The notes below the pieces were generated by a model that did not search any database, was not told the origin of the DNA, and saw only the letters and a list, made by a program, of their open reading frames with translations. Of a stretch of 34,781 nt of DNA, positions 1 to 8,349 are shown piece after piece (within the stretch, counting starts at the first letter, position 1; each line of letters starts with the position of its first letter). Location: NCBI GenBank assembly GCA_900553895.1, contig USFB01000021.1:1-34781 (forward strand), written 5' to 3'. Made by a program: the position numbers and the translations under genes. This DNA is from an uncultured bacterium. GTDB lineage: Bacteria; Cyanobacteriota; Vampirovibrionia; Gastranaerophilales; Gastranaerophilaceae.

Positions 1-51
1 TTTATTAACTATTATTTTTAGTCTATACAGTACAAATTTTATTAAAAAGCC

Positions 52-81
52 TTGACTTAACTACTTTTTGTAAATTATAGA
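52..81 (+). promoter_or_regulatory. Candidate sigma-70 promoter upstream of the 814-aa gene
   Basis: TTGACT at 52-57 and TATAGA at 76-81 are separated by 18 bp. This would give a long leader of about 95 nt before the ATG at 186. A second promoter-like element lies closer to the gene, so this one may be accessory. Confidence 0.4.
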
Positions 82-89
82 TAAAATTT

Positions 90-115
90 GTTAAGCAATG
101 TTAAGCGTTTTTAAC
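90..115 (+). promoter_or_regulatory. Phased GTTAAGC repeats, possible regulator site
   Basis: Two identical heptamers GTTAAGC start at 90 and 100, exactly 10 bp apart, followed by an inverted TTTAAC near 110-115. They lie immediately upstream of the shared GGCAA element. Helical phasing suggests an activator or repressor site, but no factor can be named. Confidence 0.3.
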
Positions 116-122
116 AAAACAT

Positions 123-161
123 GGCAATTTTTAAGAAATACATGACTTTATATATATAAAG
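123..161 (+). promoter_or_regulatory. Shared promoter-like element, copy 1 (GGCAATTTTT / ACTTTAT)
   Basis: GGCAATTTTT starts at 123 and ACTTTATATATATA at 145, 22 bp start to start. The same two blocks with identical spacing occur before the 95-aa gene (minus strand, 8701 to 8679) and the transglycosylase gene (9083 to 9105). The distance from ACTTTAT to the start codon is 33-42 nt in all three, which fits a promoter. It does not match consensus sigma-70, sigma-28 or sigma-54 spacing. Confidence 0.6.
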
Positions 162-185
162 AGTATAAAAACGAGGAAAACTATC

Positions 186-2630
186 ATGTCAGGAGTTCAT
201 TTTTCATCCGTAAATCAAGCAATGACGAGCGAAAATCCAAGTGATTCTATAAATTTATTTTGGAATCAACAGATGGAGAAAAACAAAGCAAATGCAAGTT
301 TGTTCTTAACACCAAACTTTGATCCGACAATCGGGTTTGAATATCCTGAATTTGGAACATTTGGTAATAATTTGTTAAACCCAATGCTTGCCATCCAACA
401 AACAATGCAATCATTCCAAAACGGTTCTTGGATGAACGGTTCAAATAATTTTGGTGGCTTTGGCAACTTCAGTGGATTTGGCAATTTCGGTTTCGGTTCA
501 CCTTGGGGCAACTTCCAATTACCTTGGGGAAATAATCAAGGCGGAACCGGAAAAACTGCAGAAGAAAAATTGCAATATTCTCAATATGACAAAATGAGAA
601 AAATCTTGAACGAATACAAGAAAGTAGCAACTGATAGCGAAAAAGCTTACATTGAAGAGGCTATGTCAAAATCAGGCAAGATTGATGAAAAAATTAAAGC
701 ATTAAAAGATGTAGTAGCAAAATTAAATTCAAGTGTAATTAAAGAATCATTGTTATCACTTGATCCATATAAAACACAATTGATTAAATCAGGTTACAAA
801 GTTAATAACAATGATGCAGATAAAACTTTGAAAACTAATTTAAAGTTAGCTGCTGCAGATTTAAAAGCGGGTAAGGTTGATACATTGACTTCAAGCGTTA
901 TTACAAATGATAAAGAACCAAATATTTTAAATATCTTAAGCACATGGAATGATACACACAACACTACAAGCGATAGAAACATTATTCGTTCAGTTGCTTC
1001 AAGCATTCCATCAAAGGCAGATGAACAAACAAATCACAAAAAGGCGGTAGAACATATTGCTAAATCGTTGTTAAGTTATGCAGAAAACATTAAGACTGAT
1101 TTTGATGTTGATGTTGACTTCTCTCAATTAGATAAATCTGCAGAAGAAGTTGCAACTGCTTGGGCTACTGCAAGTAAAAACTTCAACAAAGATAATGTAA
1201 ACAAACTAGCTGCGAAAGTTGACGATTTATACGCAAGATTACGTTTGATTGAAGCTGAAAAAATCAGAAACAACATTCAAAAAGACTACAAATTCATTAA
1301 CGATATAATCGGTAAGACAATCATTGATGATAGTTTAATCGTTAAAGAAACTGAAAAAGATTTAAAATCAGAAGGAATTTCACTTCCTACAAACAGAGAT
1401 GCGGTTCCATCAGGCAATAGAGATGAAAGATCTGTTTCAAGCCTTGACGATAAGCCTGTAGATGAACAAATTGCAGGTCTTACTCAGGAACAAGAAATTA
1501 CTGAAACAAATGTAAAAAAAGGCATTTATAAAAGTAAAAACTCAAAAGATGAAAAACACCATCTATACATGAAAAAAGACGACAAACTTGTTGAGCTTAA
1601 AGATGTTGTAAGTATTGACAAAGACAACAACTGCAAAATGAAAGACGGAAGCACAAAAAAATTAGCTGACGTTGAAAAAGTTGAAGTTTCACCTAGTGAA
1701 ATTAAACAATACAATGCAACATTAAAGAAAATTGAAGAATTAAAAAATGACGGCAAGCTTGTTAAATGTCCTACAAATCTTCCAACTTGGAATAAAGCAG
1801 GCGTAACATTGTATTGGTCAAAAGGTAAACAAGCTAATGGAGCTCATCAATGTTTTGTAGTAATGGGCAATGAATTAATGCAAATCAACTGCAAATATGT
1901 TGATAAAAACGGTAAAATTGTAATGGAAGACGGTACAACTAAAGACATTACTCAATTGACAGAAGCTGATTGTACGATTGCAAATAGTTCTGAAGTTTTA
2001 GCTACTGATGAACCAAAAGAAACAAAACAGAAAGAAGAAACTAAAACAAAAACATCAAAAGCTTCTAATGATGATGTTAAAATTGATGAAAATGCGACAG
2101 CAGAAGAAAGCGGAAAAACAGTTAGAGAACGTTTATATGGTGATACATCAGAAACAGATTACAAATTCATAAGGAAAAAAATTGCTCAATTGGATAATTA
2201 TAATGCACAAGAAGTTGTTGAATTTATTGAAGGATACAACGATAAAAAATCTCCAATTATCTCTTGGAATGATGAATTGTGCGCTCAAATTTCATCAGAA
2301 AACAAATTTGGTTGGCAACGAAAAGACTCATGTTTACGTACAATTGCCAGAGCAATGTTAAAAGTAATGGAAGAAGCAGGAATAGCAAAAGATTCCAAAG
2401 ATTATACAGAAATGGAAGCTTATTCTAAAGTTGGTTTAGATAATAAAAACCTGACAGAAGATACCAGTAGCGAAAAATGGGGCAATGTTTCAAACAAATC
2501 TTGGTCAATCTGGAGTTCTGCACGAACAGGTGCTGCTAACCATATGGATGATATCATTGAACGAGTTCTTAAAAAATATAGAGAAAAATTCCCGAAAGAT
2601 GCTACCGCAAATGAAACTAAAGCAGAATAA
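186..2630 (+). CDS. Unknown 814-aa protein with Phe/Gly/Asn-rich N-terminus and internal repeat
   Basis: I do not recognise a family. There is no signal peptide or membrane segment. The N-terminal 120 residues are rich in Phe, Gly, Asn and Trp, with GFGNF-type repeats around 88-115, and contain SLFLTPNF at 38-45. That peptide recurs in the lytic transglycosylase at 9138. A charged, helical middle follows (about 125-440). Two homologous blocks of about 55 residues lie at 448-501 and 543-598; each has a YxSK start and a KDGSTKK or EDGTTKD turn. The C-terminal part (about 655-800) is a separate Trp-containing helical region. GAGGAAAA before the ATG is the ribosome binding site. It is expressed from the shared GGCAA element and ends at a hairpin terminator. 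It could be an exported or structural protein; function unknown. Confidence 0.85.
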   Translation: MSGVHFSSVNQAMTSENPSDSINLFWNQQMEKNKANASLFLTPNFDPTIGFEYPEFGTFGNNLLNPMLAIQQTMQSFQNGSWMNGSNNFGGFGNFSGFGNFGFGSPWGNFQLPWGNNQGGTGKTAEEKLQYSQYDKMRKILNEYKKVATDSEKAYIEEAMSKSGKIDEKIKALKDVVAKLNSSVIKESLLSLDPYKTQLIKSGYKVNNNDADKTLKTNLKLAAADLKAGKVDTLTSSVITNDKEPNILNILSTWNDTHNTTSDRNIIRSVASSIPSKADEQTNHKKAVEHIAKSLLSYAENIKTDFDVDVDFSQLDKSAEEVATAWATASKNFNKDNVNKLAAKVDDLYARLRLIEAEKIRNNIQKDYKFINDIIGKTIIDDSLIVKETEKDLKSEGISLPTNRDAVPSGNRDERSVSSLDDKPVDEQIAGLTQEQEITETNVKKGIYKSKNSKDEKHHLYMKKDDKLVELKDVVSIDKDNNCKMKDGSTKKLADVEKVEVSPSEIKQYNATLKKIEELKNDGKLVKCPTNLPTWNKAGVTLYWSKGKQANGAHQCFVVMGNELMQINCKYVDKNGKIVMEDGTTKDITQLTEADCTIANSSEVLATDEPKETKQKEETKTKTSKASNDDVKIDENATAEESGKTVRERLYGDTSETDYKFIRKKIAQLDNYNAQEVVEFIEGYNDKKSPIISWNDELCAQISSENKFGWQRKDSCLRTIARAMLKVMEEAGIAKDSKDYTEMEAYSKVGLDNKNLTEDTSSEKWGNVSNKSWSIWSSARTGAANHMDDIIERVLKKYREKFPKDATANETKAE

Positions 2631-2692
2631 TCAGTGCGCTTCGCGCACCACGGAAATAAATTAGATGTAAGATTTGGTATGATGAAAAAATT

Positions 2693-2723
2693 GCCGAAGC
2701 CACAAGCTTCGGCTTTTCTTTTT
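2693..2723 (+). terminator. Intrinsic terminator of the 814-aa gene
   Basis: Stem GCCGAAGC / GCTTCGGC with a 5-nt loop (CACAA), followed by TTTTCTTTTT. A small extra hairpin, TGCGC-TTC-GCGCA, lies just after the stop codon at 2635-2647. Confidence 0.9.
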
Positions 2724-2755
2724 AGATATTTATTACTCGAATGTAATGTATAATT

Positions 2756-2884
2756 ACCCTCATCAGTGCTCCGTCCAGTTTCGCCCCCCCCCCCTCGAGA
2801 GCGAAGCGATTTCTTGTGCTAATTTGACGCATCTTATTGCTTCTCCCTTTGAGGGGAGAAGCTGAGCGGAGCTCTGATGAGGGT
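2756..2884. repeat. Palindromic intergenic element with near-perfect 18-bp inverted ends
   Basis: The ends at 2756-2773 and 2867-2884 are inverted copies of ACCCTCATCAGTGCTCCG with one mismatch. An inner hairpin GCTTCTCCC / GGGGAGAAGC lies at 2838-2862. A run of 11 C at 2784-2794 sits inside. There is no coding potential. It looks like a REP/MITE-type element between convergent genes. Confidence 0.65.
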
Positions 2885-2895
2885 GATATAGACAA

Positions 2896-2929
2896 AAAGC
2901 CGGTTGGACAAACTTGCCCAACCGGCTTT
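2896..2929 (-). terminator. Terminator of the sugar transferase gene
   Basis: A 12-bp stem AAAGCCGGTTGG / CCAACCGGCTTT lies just beyond the minus-strand stop at 2947. On the minus strand it is followed by a TTTTTG tract. The flanking A/T runs could also let it work for plus-strand transcripts. Confidence 0.85.
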
Positions 2930-2946
2930 GATTTAATAAACTTAAT

Positions 2947-4287
2947 CTACTTGCATTTTCCTGTTAAGACTTTAACAATATATTGAACCAAAATTGCAAA
3001 TTCCCAAAGCGTGTTGCGATGCTTTATATAATATAAATCATATTCTAAGCGTTCTTCCGCCTGCGGGTCACAGATATTAACCTGTTGCCAACCGCACCAG
3101 CCAGGACGAACCCAATTTCTACATTCCCAGAACGGAATACGTTCTTTGTTTTCGTAATAAACTTCTTCTCTAACAGGGCGTGGACCTATAATACTCATTT
3201 CACCTCTCAAAATATTTATCATTTGAGGAAGCTCATCTATGTGAAATTTTCTTAAAATTCTACAGAATGGCATAATGCGTTTGTCATCAGCGTGTACTTC
3301 GTTTATATCTTCATCAAAATCTTCATTGACTGTATCTTGATACATTGTTCTAAATTTTAGCATTTTGAACGGTTTGCCGAATTTACCCATTCTTGTTTGA
3401 GTATAAAATACAGGACCAAAATCTGAAAACTTTATTCCAATAGCTGCGATTAATGATAGCGGAGATGTTAAAATCATTATCAAAATTGATGCGATAATAT
3501 CGCAAAAACGTTTGATATAAGCAAATAACAGAGCTTTTTTCTTAACGCACGCATAAAATAACCAATTCACTGTCATTTTTGATATAAAGTATTTTTTTGT
3601 AATTTTTTCATAAAATTTTGGCATTCTCCAAGTCTTAACACCAAGCGGAATACCTTTAACCAAGTCTGTTAAAATTGCTGAATCCATACGAGATTTAACA
3701 GCTATAATTACAAGTTTTACATTATTATCTTTTATTACAGCTTCTGAATCGCAAGTCAAACCAAGAATAGGAATTGTAGAATCTTCATCTTCAATTGTGT
3801 TCATATTATCATCTAAAAAGCCTACAACTTTTAAACCCAATTCAGGTCTTGCTTGAATTTCTTCTGCAATTACTTTTCCATCCTGCCCTGCGCCTACAAT
3901 CAAAACATTTTTAGGTTTTTTATTGACACATTTTACAATTAAATTAAATACAACTCTAACTACAAACAATAGAACAAGCAGATAGATTGCATAACAAAAC
4001 AAAAGCAATATTGTTACCACACTGAAAGATAAAATCAACATAGGAACTGACAAAATCGCAGTACCTACAACAACGGATTCAAAAATTTTATAAATATTTT
4101 TGAAAGTCAATTTTGTATCTTTATAAATTCCTTTTAAGCAGAATATTCCAAGATATATCACAAGTGGTATCATGGCTAATGCCAAAACTTTCCATCCCAG
4201 CGTTGAAATCATTTCTGCGTTAGAAATAAGCGTCATAACGATTATAACTGCGTCAATAAACAACAGAATAATTGATGATTTAGGCAT
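2947..4287 (-). CDS. Undecaprenyl-phosphate sugar phosphotransferase (WbaP/WcaJ type)
   Basis: It transfers a sugar 1-phosphate from a nucleotide sugar to undecaprenyl phosphate, the first membrane step of exopolysaccharide or O-antigen synthesis. Hydrophobic segments lie at about 5-25, 32-50, 70-90 and 90-118. A Rossmann-like domain follows, with GAGQDG at 132-137. The bacterial sugar transferase domain runs from about 258 to the end: KRFCDI at 259-264, a re-entrant membrane helix, KFRTM at 311-315, DELPQ at 351-355 and IGPRP at 367-371. The 446-aa length is normal for the family. AAGGAG precedes the ATG. It stands alone here; no polymerase or flippase is next to it, so the sugar and the polymer are unknown. 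Confidence 0.93.
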   Translation of the reverse strand: MPKSSIILLFIDAVIIVMTLISNAEMISTLGWKVLALAMIPLVIYLGIFCLKGIYKDTKLTFKNIYKIFESVVVGTAILSVPMLILSFSVVTILLLFCYAIYLLVLLFVVRVVFNLIVKCVNKKPKNVLIVGAGQDGKVIAEEIQARPELGLKVVGFLDDNMNTIEDEDSTIPILGLTCDSEAVIKDNNVKLVIIAVKSRMDSAILTDLVKGIPLGVKTWRMPKFYEKITKKYFISKMTVNWLFYACVKKKALLFAYIKRFCDIIASILIMILTSPLSLIAAIGIKFSDFGPVFYTQTRMGKFGKPFKMLKFRTMYQDTVNEDFDEDINEVHADDKRIMPFCRILRKFHIDELPQMINILRGEMSIIGPRPVREEVYYENKERIPFWECRNWVRPGWCGWQQVNICDPQAEERLEYDLYYIKHRNTLWEFAILVQYIVKVLTGKCK

Positions 4288-4322
4288 AAACTCTCCTTGA
4301 TTTAAACACTTTCAACTTTTTT

Positions 4323-4331
4323 ATTATAACA
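4323..4331 (-). promoter_or_regulatory. Extended -10 promoter for the sugar transferase gene
   Basis: Read on the minus strand, TGTTATAAT gives a TGn extended -10 about 36 nt upstream of the ATG at 4287. No convincing -35 is visible, as is normal for extended -10 promoters. Confidence 0.5.
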
Positions 4332-4389
4332 CATGTAGACTAATTATAACAGTGTATAATCAGACCACAAATAAAAATATTTTATAATA

Positions 4390-4983
4390 CTAATCAAAGA
4401 GCCAAGACAATAACTTATTGGGTGCTTTATATTGATGATTATGCATCAATTCTTCAACTGCAAATTTCAATTCTAACGCTTTTGCTGCTACCTTTGAATG
4501 TTTTGTTGCATGCTTAATATTTGCCGTCTTTACTTCGTTTCGTTTGTTAATCTCATCTTTTTCTAAGAATTTTGCAAGATTGGCAATTTGCTTAAATTCA
4601 TCTTGCTTCTTAAATTCTGCATATTTTTGAGAAGCTTGAATTCCATATAAATCTCGAAATAATTTCGGCTCATCAGGAAGTAATCGTTCATAGGTTAAAT
4701 ATTTCAGTTCTACTTTACAATGTTTTCCAAGTAATTTTTCTTCATCTCGAAATTCTTGCAAATAGTCTTTTTTGTCACGAGATTTTGTACGTCTGATTTT
4801 CGGTGTTACAATATTGTCCTCAAAACAAATGTCATAATGTCGTACACCTTTTACATCTTCTCCGAGTTTTTTAATTGCTTTTATTTGTTGTAAACTTAAC
4901 TTTTCCAATTCAGATTTTAATTTAGAATTTATTTTTAAAGCTTGAAAACTCGTATTATTATTTTGCGCACTATTTACTTGCAT
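4390..4983 (-). CDS. Hypothetical 197-aa charged helical protein
   Basis: I do not recognise a family. There is no signal peptide or membrane helix. The N-terminus is short, polar and Asn-rich (QNNNTSFQALKI at about 7-18). The rest is a Lys/Glu-rich, mostly helical protein ending in KLLSWLFD. GGAGT precedes the ATG at 4983. The gene lies about 100 bp upstream of the sugar transferase gene on the same strand, but that gene has its own promoter. The codon use resembles that of the neighbours. The reading frame is well delimited; the function is unknown. Confidence 0.75.
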   Translation of the reverse strand: MQVNSAQNNNTSFQALKINSKLKSELEKLSLQQIKAIKKLGEDVKGVRHYDICFEDNIVTPKIRRTKSRDKKDYLQEFRDEEKLLGKHCKVELKYLTYERLLPDEPKLFRDLYGIQASQKYAEFKKQDEFKQIANLAKFLEKDEINKRNEVKTANIKHATKHSKVAAKALELKFAVEELMHNHQYKAPNKLLSWLFD

Positions 4984-5044
4984 TTTTACTCCTGCATAAA
5001 TTTATAAAACTATGAATATTTTTTCGGCTATTTATATAAAAATA

Positions 5045-5071
5045 ATGGTGTACTTTTTAAAAGTACACCAT
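5045..5071 (-). terminator. Terminator of the mla cluster
   Basis: ATGGTGTACTTTT / AAAAGTACACCAT forms a long perfect stem 20 nt beyond the mlaD stop. On the minus strand it is followed by TATTTTTAT. Confidence 0.85.
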
Positions 5072-5091
5072 CAGACAATATCATAAATCTT

Positions 5092-6447
5092 TTAGAACAT
5101 CAACCTGAATAACAAGAACCTCTTGTTCAATTTTTCAGAGAATTTCTTCAAATTAGAAACGGTAGAAGAAGTGTCTTCCACAATTTGTTTCAAACCTTCT
5201 CTATCTCCACCCTCTCCGTTAATGGTTTCTAAAGCTGTTGAAACTTCGCACATCGTAACATTCAAGTTGTCAATAGAAGTATTGATTTTCTTCTTCAAGT
5301 TTTCATCTTTAGTCATTTGGTTAACTGAAGTTGAAATTTCGTTCAAATTTTTCATTACAGCATTCAAATCTTCTGCAAATTCTTTAGCGTCAACAGAACC
5401 GATAATCGGTGTAAGTTGTTTTGATAAATTAGAAATCGCATCAGCTGTATCGTACATCATAGGCTTGAATTTTTCATCGCCAATAATACCGTTAATATTT
5501 GTTGCTAATTTGTTGAAGTTGTTAGAAACATCACTCATCATCCAAAGAATTGCATCTATATCATTTTTAGATGTTTCAATAAGTTTTTCGGTTTTAGCTA
5601 AGGTTGAAGTTGCTTGTGCTGTCAAATCCTTAAAATTAGTTACTGATTGTCTGATTTCTGCAATCATAGAATCATTCAACAATTCGTTCACAATTCTGTT
5701 TGTTTCGGTCAAAGATTCGGCAGCCTTGTATTGCAAGTCCATAAAGTCTGCAATTCTCATCGGTTCAATGATTGTATAAGGTGAAGTTTGTTGCGGATAT
5801 GGAATTGCCATATTATCTAAAGGTGCAATTCTCAATTTCTTTTCACCATTCACATTAACTATTCTACCTGTCATAAATGGTGGTAAAACAAGACCCGGAA
5901 GGTTTACAACATAATCAACTTTATAAGCATAATTTGTTTTTACAAAATCTTTAACTTCATAAGGAACAAGTTTTGCAGTCATAATTTGTGATTTTTTAAC
6001 AGAACCTACATCATAATATTTGTCATCAAGCTTAATTTCTACTTCTGCACCACTAGATAATAAATCTTTATTAATTACCGGAATATAAACCGTGCGTGTT
6101 CTTGGTGGTGTAATTTCTAAGAATTGTTCACCGATTAAACCCGATTGTTGAATAGAAAGCATTGAAGCTTTAGGAATTGTAATCCCCGGCTCAGTAATAA
6201 CAAATTTCATTTTTACATAACTTGAATCACCGTTTACAATAGGCGTAATTTCTTCAACTTGACCAACACGAAGCCCCATCATTTGCACGCCAGACCCCGG
6301 ACGCATACCGTTTACATCTTTGAATTGAACTTCTATTCTCTCTGCTGAAGAAAAAGAACGCCCTTTAATCCACAAAACTGTAAACAACAGAATTGTTAGG
6401 GCAACAATTGCTAATATTCCTACTTTAAATGATGGTGACATCTTCAT
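5092..6447 (-). CDS. mlaD: MCE-domain lipid-transport protein (MlaD/TGD2-like)
   Basis: Substrate-binding subunit of an Mla-type ABC system that moves phospholipid between membranes. One N-terminal membrane anchor lies at about 8-27. A single MCE domain follows from about 37, with the family pattern VNGMRPGSGVQMMGLRVGQV at about 44-63. The long C-terminal half is helical and coiled-coil-like (about 240-440), as in cyanobacterial and chloroplast TGD2-type proteins. The 451-aa length is far above proteobacterial MlaD (about 180) and near the cyanobacterial form. AAGGAAAA precedes the ATG; a second Met two codons later is possible. It is the last gene of mlaE-mlaF-mlaD, 133 bp after mlaF. The gap contains a REP-like hairpin. 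No periplasmic MlaC or outer-membrane MlaA is in the window. Confidence 0.9.
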   Translation of the reverse strand: MKMSPSFKVGILAIVALTILLFTVLWIKGRSFSSAERIEVQFKDVNGMRPGSGVQMMGLRVGQVEEITPIVNGDSSYVKMKFVITEPGITIPKASMLSIQQSGLIGEQFLEITPPRTRTVYIPVINKDLLSSGAEVEIKLDDKYYDVGSVKKSQIMTAKLVPYEVKDFVKTNYAYKVDYVVNLPGLVLPPFMTGRIVNVNGEKKLRIAPLDNMAIPYPQQTSPYTIIEPMRIADFMDLQYKAAESLTETNRIVNELLNDSMIAEIRQSVTNFKDLTAQATSTLAKTEKLIETSKNDIDAILWMMSDVSNNFNKLATNINGIIGDEKFKPMMYDTADAISNLSKQLTPIIGSVDAKEFAEDLNAVMKNLNEISTSVNQMTKDENLKKKINTSIDNLNVTMCEVSTALETINGEGGDREGLKQIVEDTSSTVSNLKKFSEKLNKRFLLFRLMF

Positions 6448-6523
6448 TTTGTGTTTTCCTTTTGGTTTGTGCTGAATGCACTTTGTTTGAATGTTTTTAA
6501 TAAGTTTTTGTATGCTCGCTAAT

Positions 6524-6560
6524 GTAGAACCCTCACCCTAGCCCTCTCCCTCGGAGAGGG
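6524..6560. repeat. REP-like palindrome with GTAG foot between mlaF and mlaD
   Basis: GTAG at 6524-6527 is followed by a CCCTCACCCTAGCCC segment and a hairpin CCCTCTCC (6542-6549) / GGAGAGGG (6553-6560). A related copy (TAGAACCCTTACCC) begins near 7325 in the next gap of the same operon. Confidence 0.6.
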
Positions 6561-6580
6561 AATAACCGAGGTGTGTTAGC

Positions 6581-7300
6581 CTATGCGTTCATTTTCATTG
6601 GGCCTTCAATGGTTGCGTTTACGAACTGTCTTGTATAAGGTGTTTCTTCACGCAAAAGTTCTTCTGACGAACCTTCAAAAACCGCATGTCCATTATACAA
6701 CATCAAGACAGAATCGGCTGTCCTCTTAATAGTTGACATTTGGTGTGTTACAACTATTGATGCTGCGTTAGTTTCATTTTTTAATCTTACGATATAATCT
6801 TCAATCAAGGTTGATGAAATCGGGTCTAAGCCAGCAGTCGGTTCATCATACAGAATAATTTTAGGTTCTGTAACGATTGCACGCGCAAAGCTTACACGTT
6901 TCTGCATACCGCCCGAAAGCTCTGACGGATATTTGTCTTCAATTCCCGACAAGCCAACCAGTTCAAGTTTTTCGGCAACAACTTTTTCTAGTTCTTTTCT
7001 TGTGTATTTGCCACGCAAATCTTTTCTTTCTTGTAATGCAAAAGATATATTATCAAAAACATTCAAAGAATCGAAAAGTGCCGAATATTGAAACACCATT
7101 GCAATATCACCGCCAGTTGTGATGATTTCCCCGGAATCTTTTTCAATTAATCCGCTAATCAGTTTTAAAACCGTACTTTTCCCGGAACCGCTAAAGCCGA
7201 TTATAGATAATATTTTTCCGTCATCTACTTGAAAAGAGATGTTGTCTAAAATTGTTTTTTTATTGAATGTTTTTACTAAGTTTTTTACTTGTATGCCCAT
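6581..7300 (-). CDS. mlaF: ABC transporter ATPase of the Mla lipid system
   Basis: It hydrolyses ATP to drive lipid transfer by the MlaE permease and MlaD. The nucleotide-binding domain is complete in 239 aa. Walker A GFSGSGKST is at 35-43, the Q-loop Gln at 71, signature LSGGMQ at 128-133, Walker B IILYDEP at 148-154 followed by a D-loop AGLD, and the switch His at 186. The C-terminus is short, as in MlaF. It lies between mlaE and mlaD on the same strand. The gaps on both sides (203 bp and 133 bp) are filled with palindromic repeats rather than promoters that I can recognise. The start at 7300 lacks a strong ribosome binding site (only GAGAAAC). Confidence 0.93.
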   Translation of the reverse strand: MGIQVKNLVKTFNKKTILDNISFQVDDGKILSIIGFSGSGKSTVLKLISGLIEKDSGEIITTGGDIAMVFQYSALFDSLNVFDNISFALQERKDLRGKYTRKELEKVVAEKLELVGLSGIEDKYPSELSGGMQKRVSFARAIVTEPKIILYDEPTAGLDPISSTLIEDYIVRLKNETNAASIVVTHQMSTIKRTADSVLMLYNGHAVFEGSSEELLREETPYTRQFVNATIEGPMKMNA

Positions 7301-7322
7301 AAGTTTCTCGTTTTCTTTTTGA

Positions 7323-7500
7323 AGGATAGAACCCTTACCCTTGGAGAAGGAATGACCACATCTTGTTTGCTTCGCGTTCCATTATTGCGAGGAACGTATG
7401 CAACGTGGCAATCCATTTTGCCAGCCCCCACCCGAATTTCTAAGTTTCGTCACAGCCTCAACTTGAAATTCTACCCTCCCCCTATTAAGGGAGGGGTTGG
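7323..7500. repeat. Cluster of dispersed palindromic repeats between mlaE and mlaF
   Basis: The gap holds at least three modules. 7323-7350 is a copy of the GTAG-AACCCT-type REP. 7382-7413 contains ATTGCGAGGAACG...ACGTGGCAAT, an imperfect palindrome. 7424-7473 is an inverted copy of 8930-8976 (GCCCCCACCCGAATTTC through TTGAAATTCTACCCTCCCCC). A CCCTCCCCC / GGGAGGGG hairpin follows at 7473-7497. The reading frames here are spurious. Confidence 0.65.
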
Positions 7501-7503
7501 AGT

Positions 7504-8328
7504 TTAATAAAAGAACATCGCTGCAAAGATTAAATCCAAGATTACTATTGCAACAAATGACCAAACTACGGCTTTTGTTGTTGCAATACCAACCCCCTTT
7601 GCGCCATCGCGTGCTTCCATACCGCAAGAACAGCTTATCAAAGTTATTACGAATCCAAAAGCCAAAGATTTTAGCAAACATACATTCAAATCATGCATGT
7701 TTAAACCAAACCATACAGAATCAAAATAAGCTTTGTAAGTCAGCCCTGATGCTAAATTGGAAGCAACTGCTCCGCCTAATACACCAAAAACAGACGCCAC
7801 GATAACAACCAAAGGCATCATTAAAGTACCTGCAATAATTCTTGGTGTAAATAAATAATGCACAGGATTTACTTTCAAAACACTGATTGCATCAATTTGT
7901 TCGGTAACCTTCATTGTTGCAATTTCTGATGCCATGGAAGAACCTATCATTGAAATTATCGCAAAACCAGCCATAATAACACCCTCTTCTCTGACCATCA
8001 AAATTGCAACAAGCATTCCGACATAATTTCCTGCACCTTGTTTAACCATTTCACCTGCAATCTGCATTGCAATAATGATTGATGTCATGCCAACAATTGA
8101 TAAGGTTATAGGAAGTGAAGACACGCCAAAACGAGCGGATTGCTCAATTAAAGCCTTGAATGTTGTAGGAAAAGATTTTAAACCTTTTAAAAAATCTAAA
8201 CCAAAAAGCGCAATGTTTCCAAGTGTTGATACCAAATTATCAAACTCACTCAAAAACATTCTGAATATTTTGTATGTGTATGTCGCTTTGTAATATATCT
8301 TCACTATGTGTTGTATTTTACCACACAT
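7504..8328 (-). CDS. mlaE: ABC transporter permease of the Mla lipid system
   Basis: Inner-membrane permease of the Mla/TGD lipid transporter. It has several hydrophobic segments and the family signature SSMASEIATMKVTEQIDA followed by NPVHYLFTPRIIA in the central loop. The last helix reaches the C-terminus (IVILDLIFAAMFFY). The 274-aa frame is slightly longer than usual (about 250-260), and the start is uncertain. The ATG at 8328 has no ribosome binding site, and a TTGTAA-N18-TAAAAT promoter-like pair (8315-8344) overlaps it. GTG at 8304 or ATG at 8259 (MFLSEFDNLV) are alternatives. It follows the 95-aa gene by 21 bp with no terminator between, so they may be co-transcribed. Confidence 0.88.
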   Translation of the reverse strand: MCGKIQHIVKIYYKATYTYKIFRMFLSEFDNLVSTLGNIALFGLDFLKGLKSFPTTFKALIEQSARFGVSSLPITLSIVGMTSIIIAMQIAGEMVKQGAGNYVGMLVAILMVREEGVIMAGFAIISMIGSSMASEIATMKVTEQIDAISVLKVNPVHYLFTPRIIAGTLMMPLVVIVASVFGVLGGAVASNLASGLTYKAYFDSVWFGLNMHDLNVCLLKSLAFGFVITLISCSCGMEARDGAKGVGIATTKAVVWSFVAIVILDLIFAAMFFY

Positions 8329-8349
8329 TAGAAACTATTTACAATATGT

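Noticed and set aside
5123..5779. 218-codon open frame on the plus strand inside mlaD
   Set aside because: It is antisense to a clear MCE gene, has hydrophobic low-complexity composition typical of a shadow frame, and has no ribosome binding site.
7382..7805. Open frames in the mlaE-mlaF gap and antisense to mlaE
   Set aside because: They run through dispersed palindromic repeats and across mlaE in another frame.
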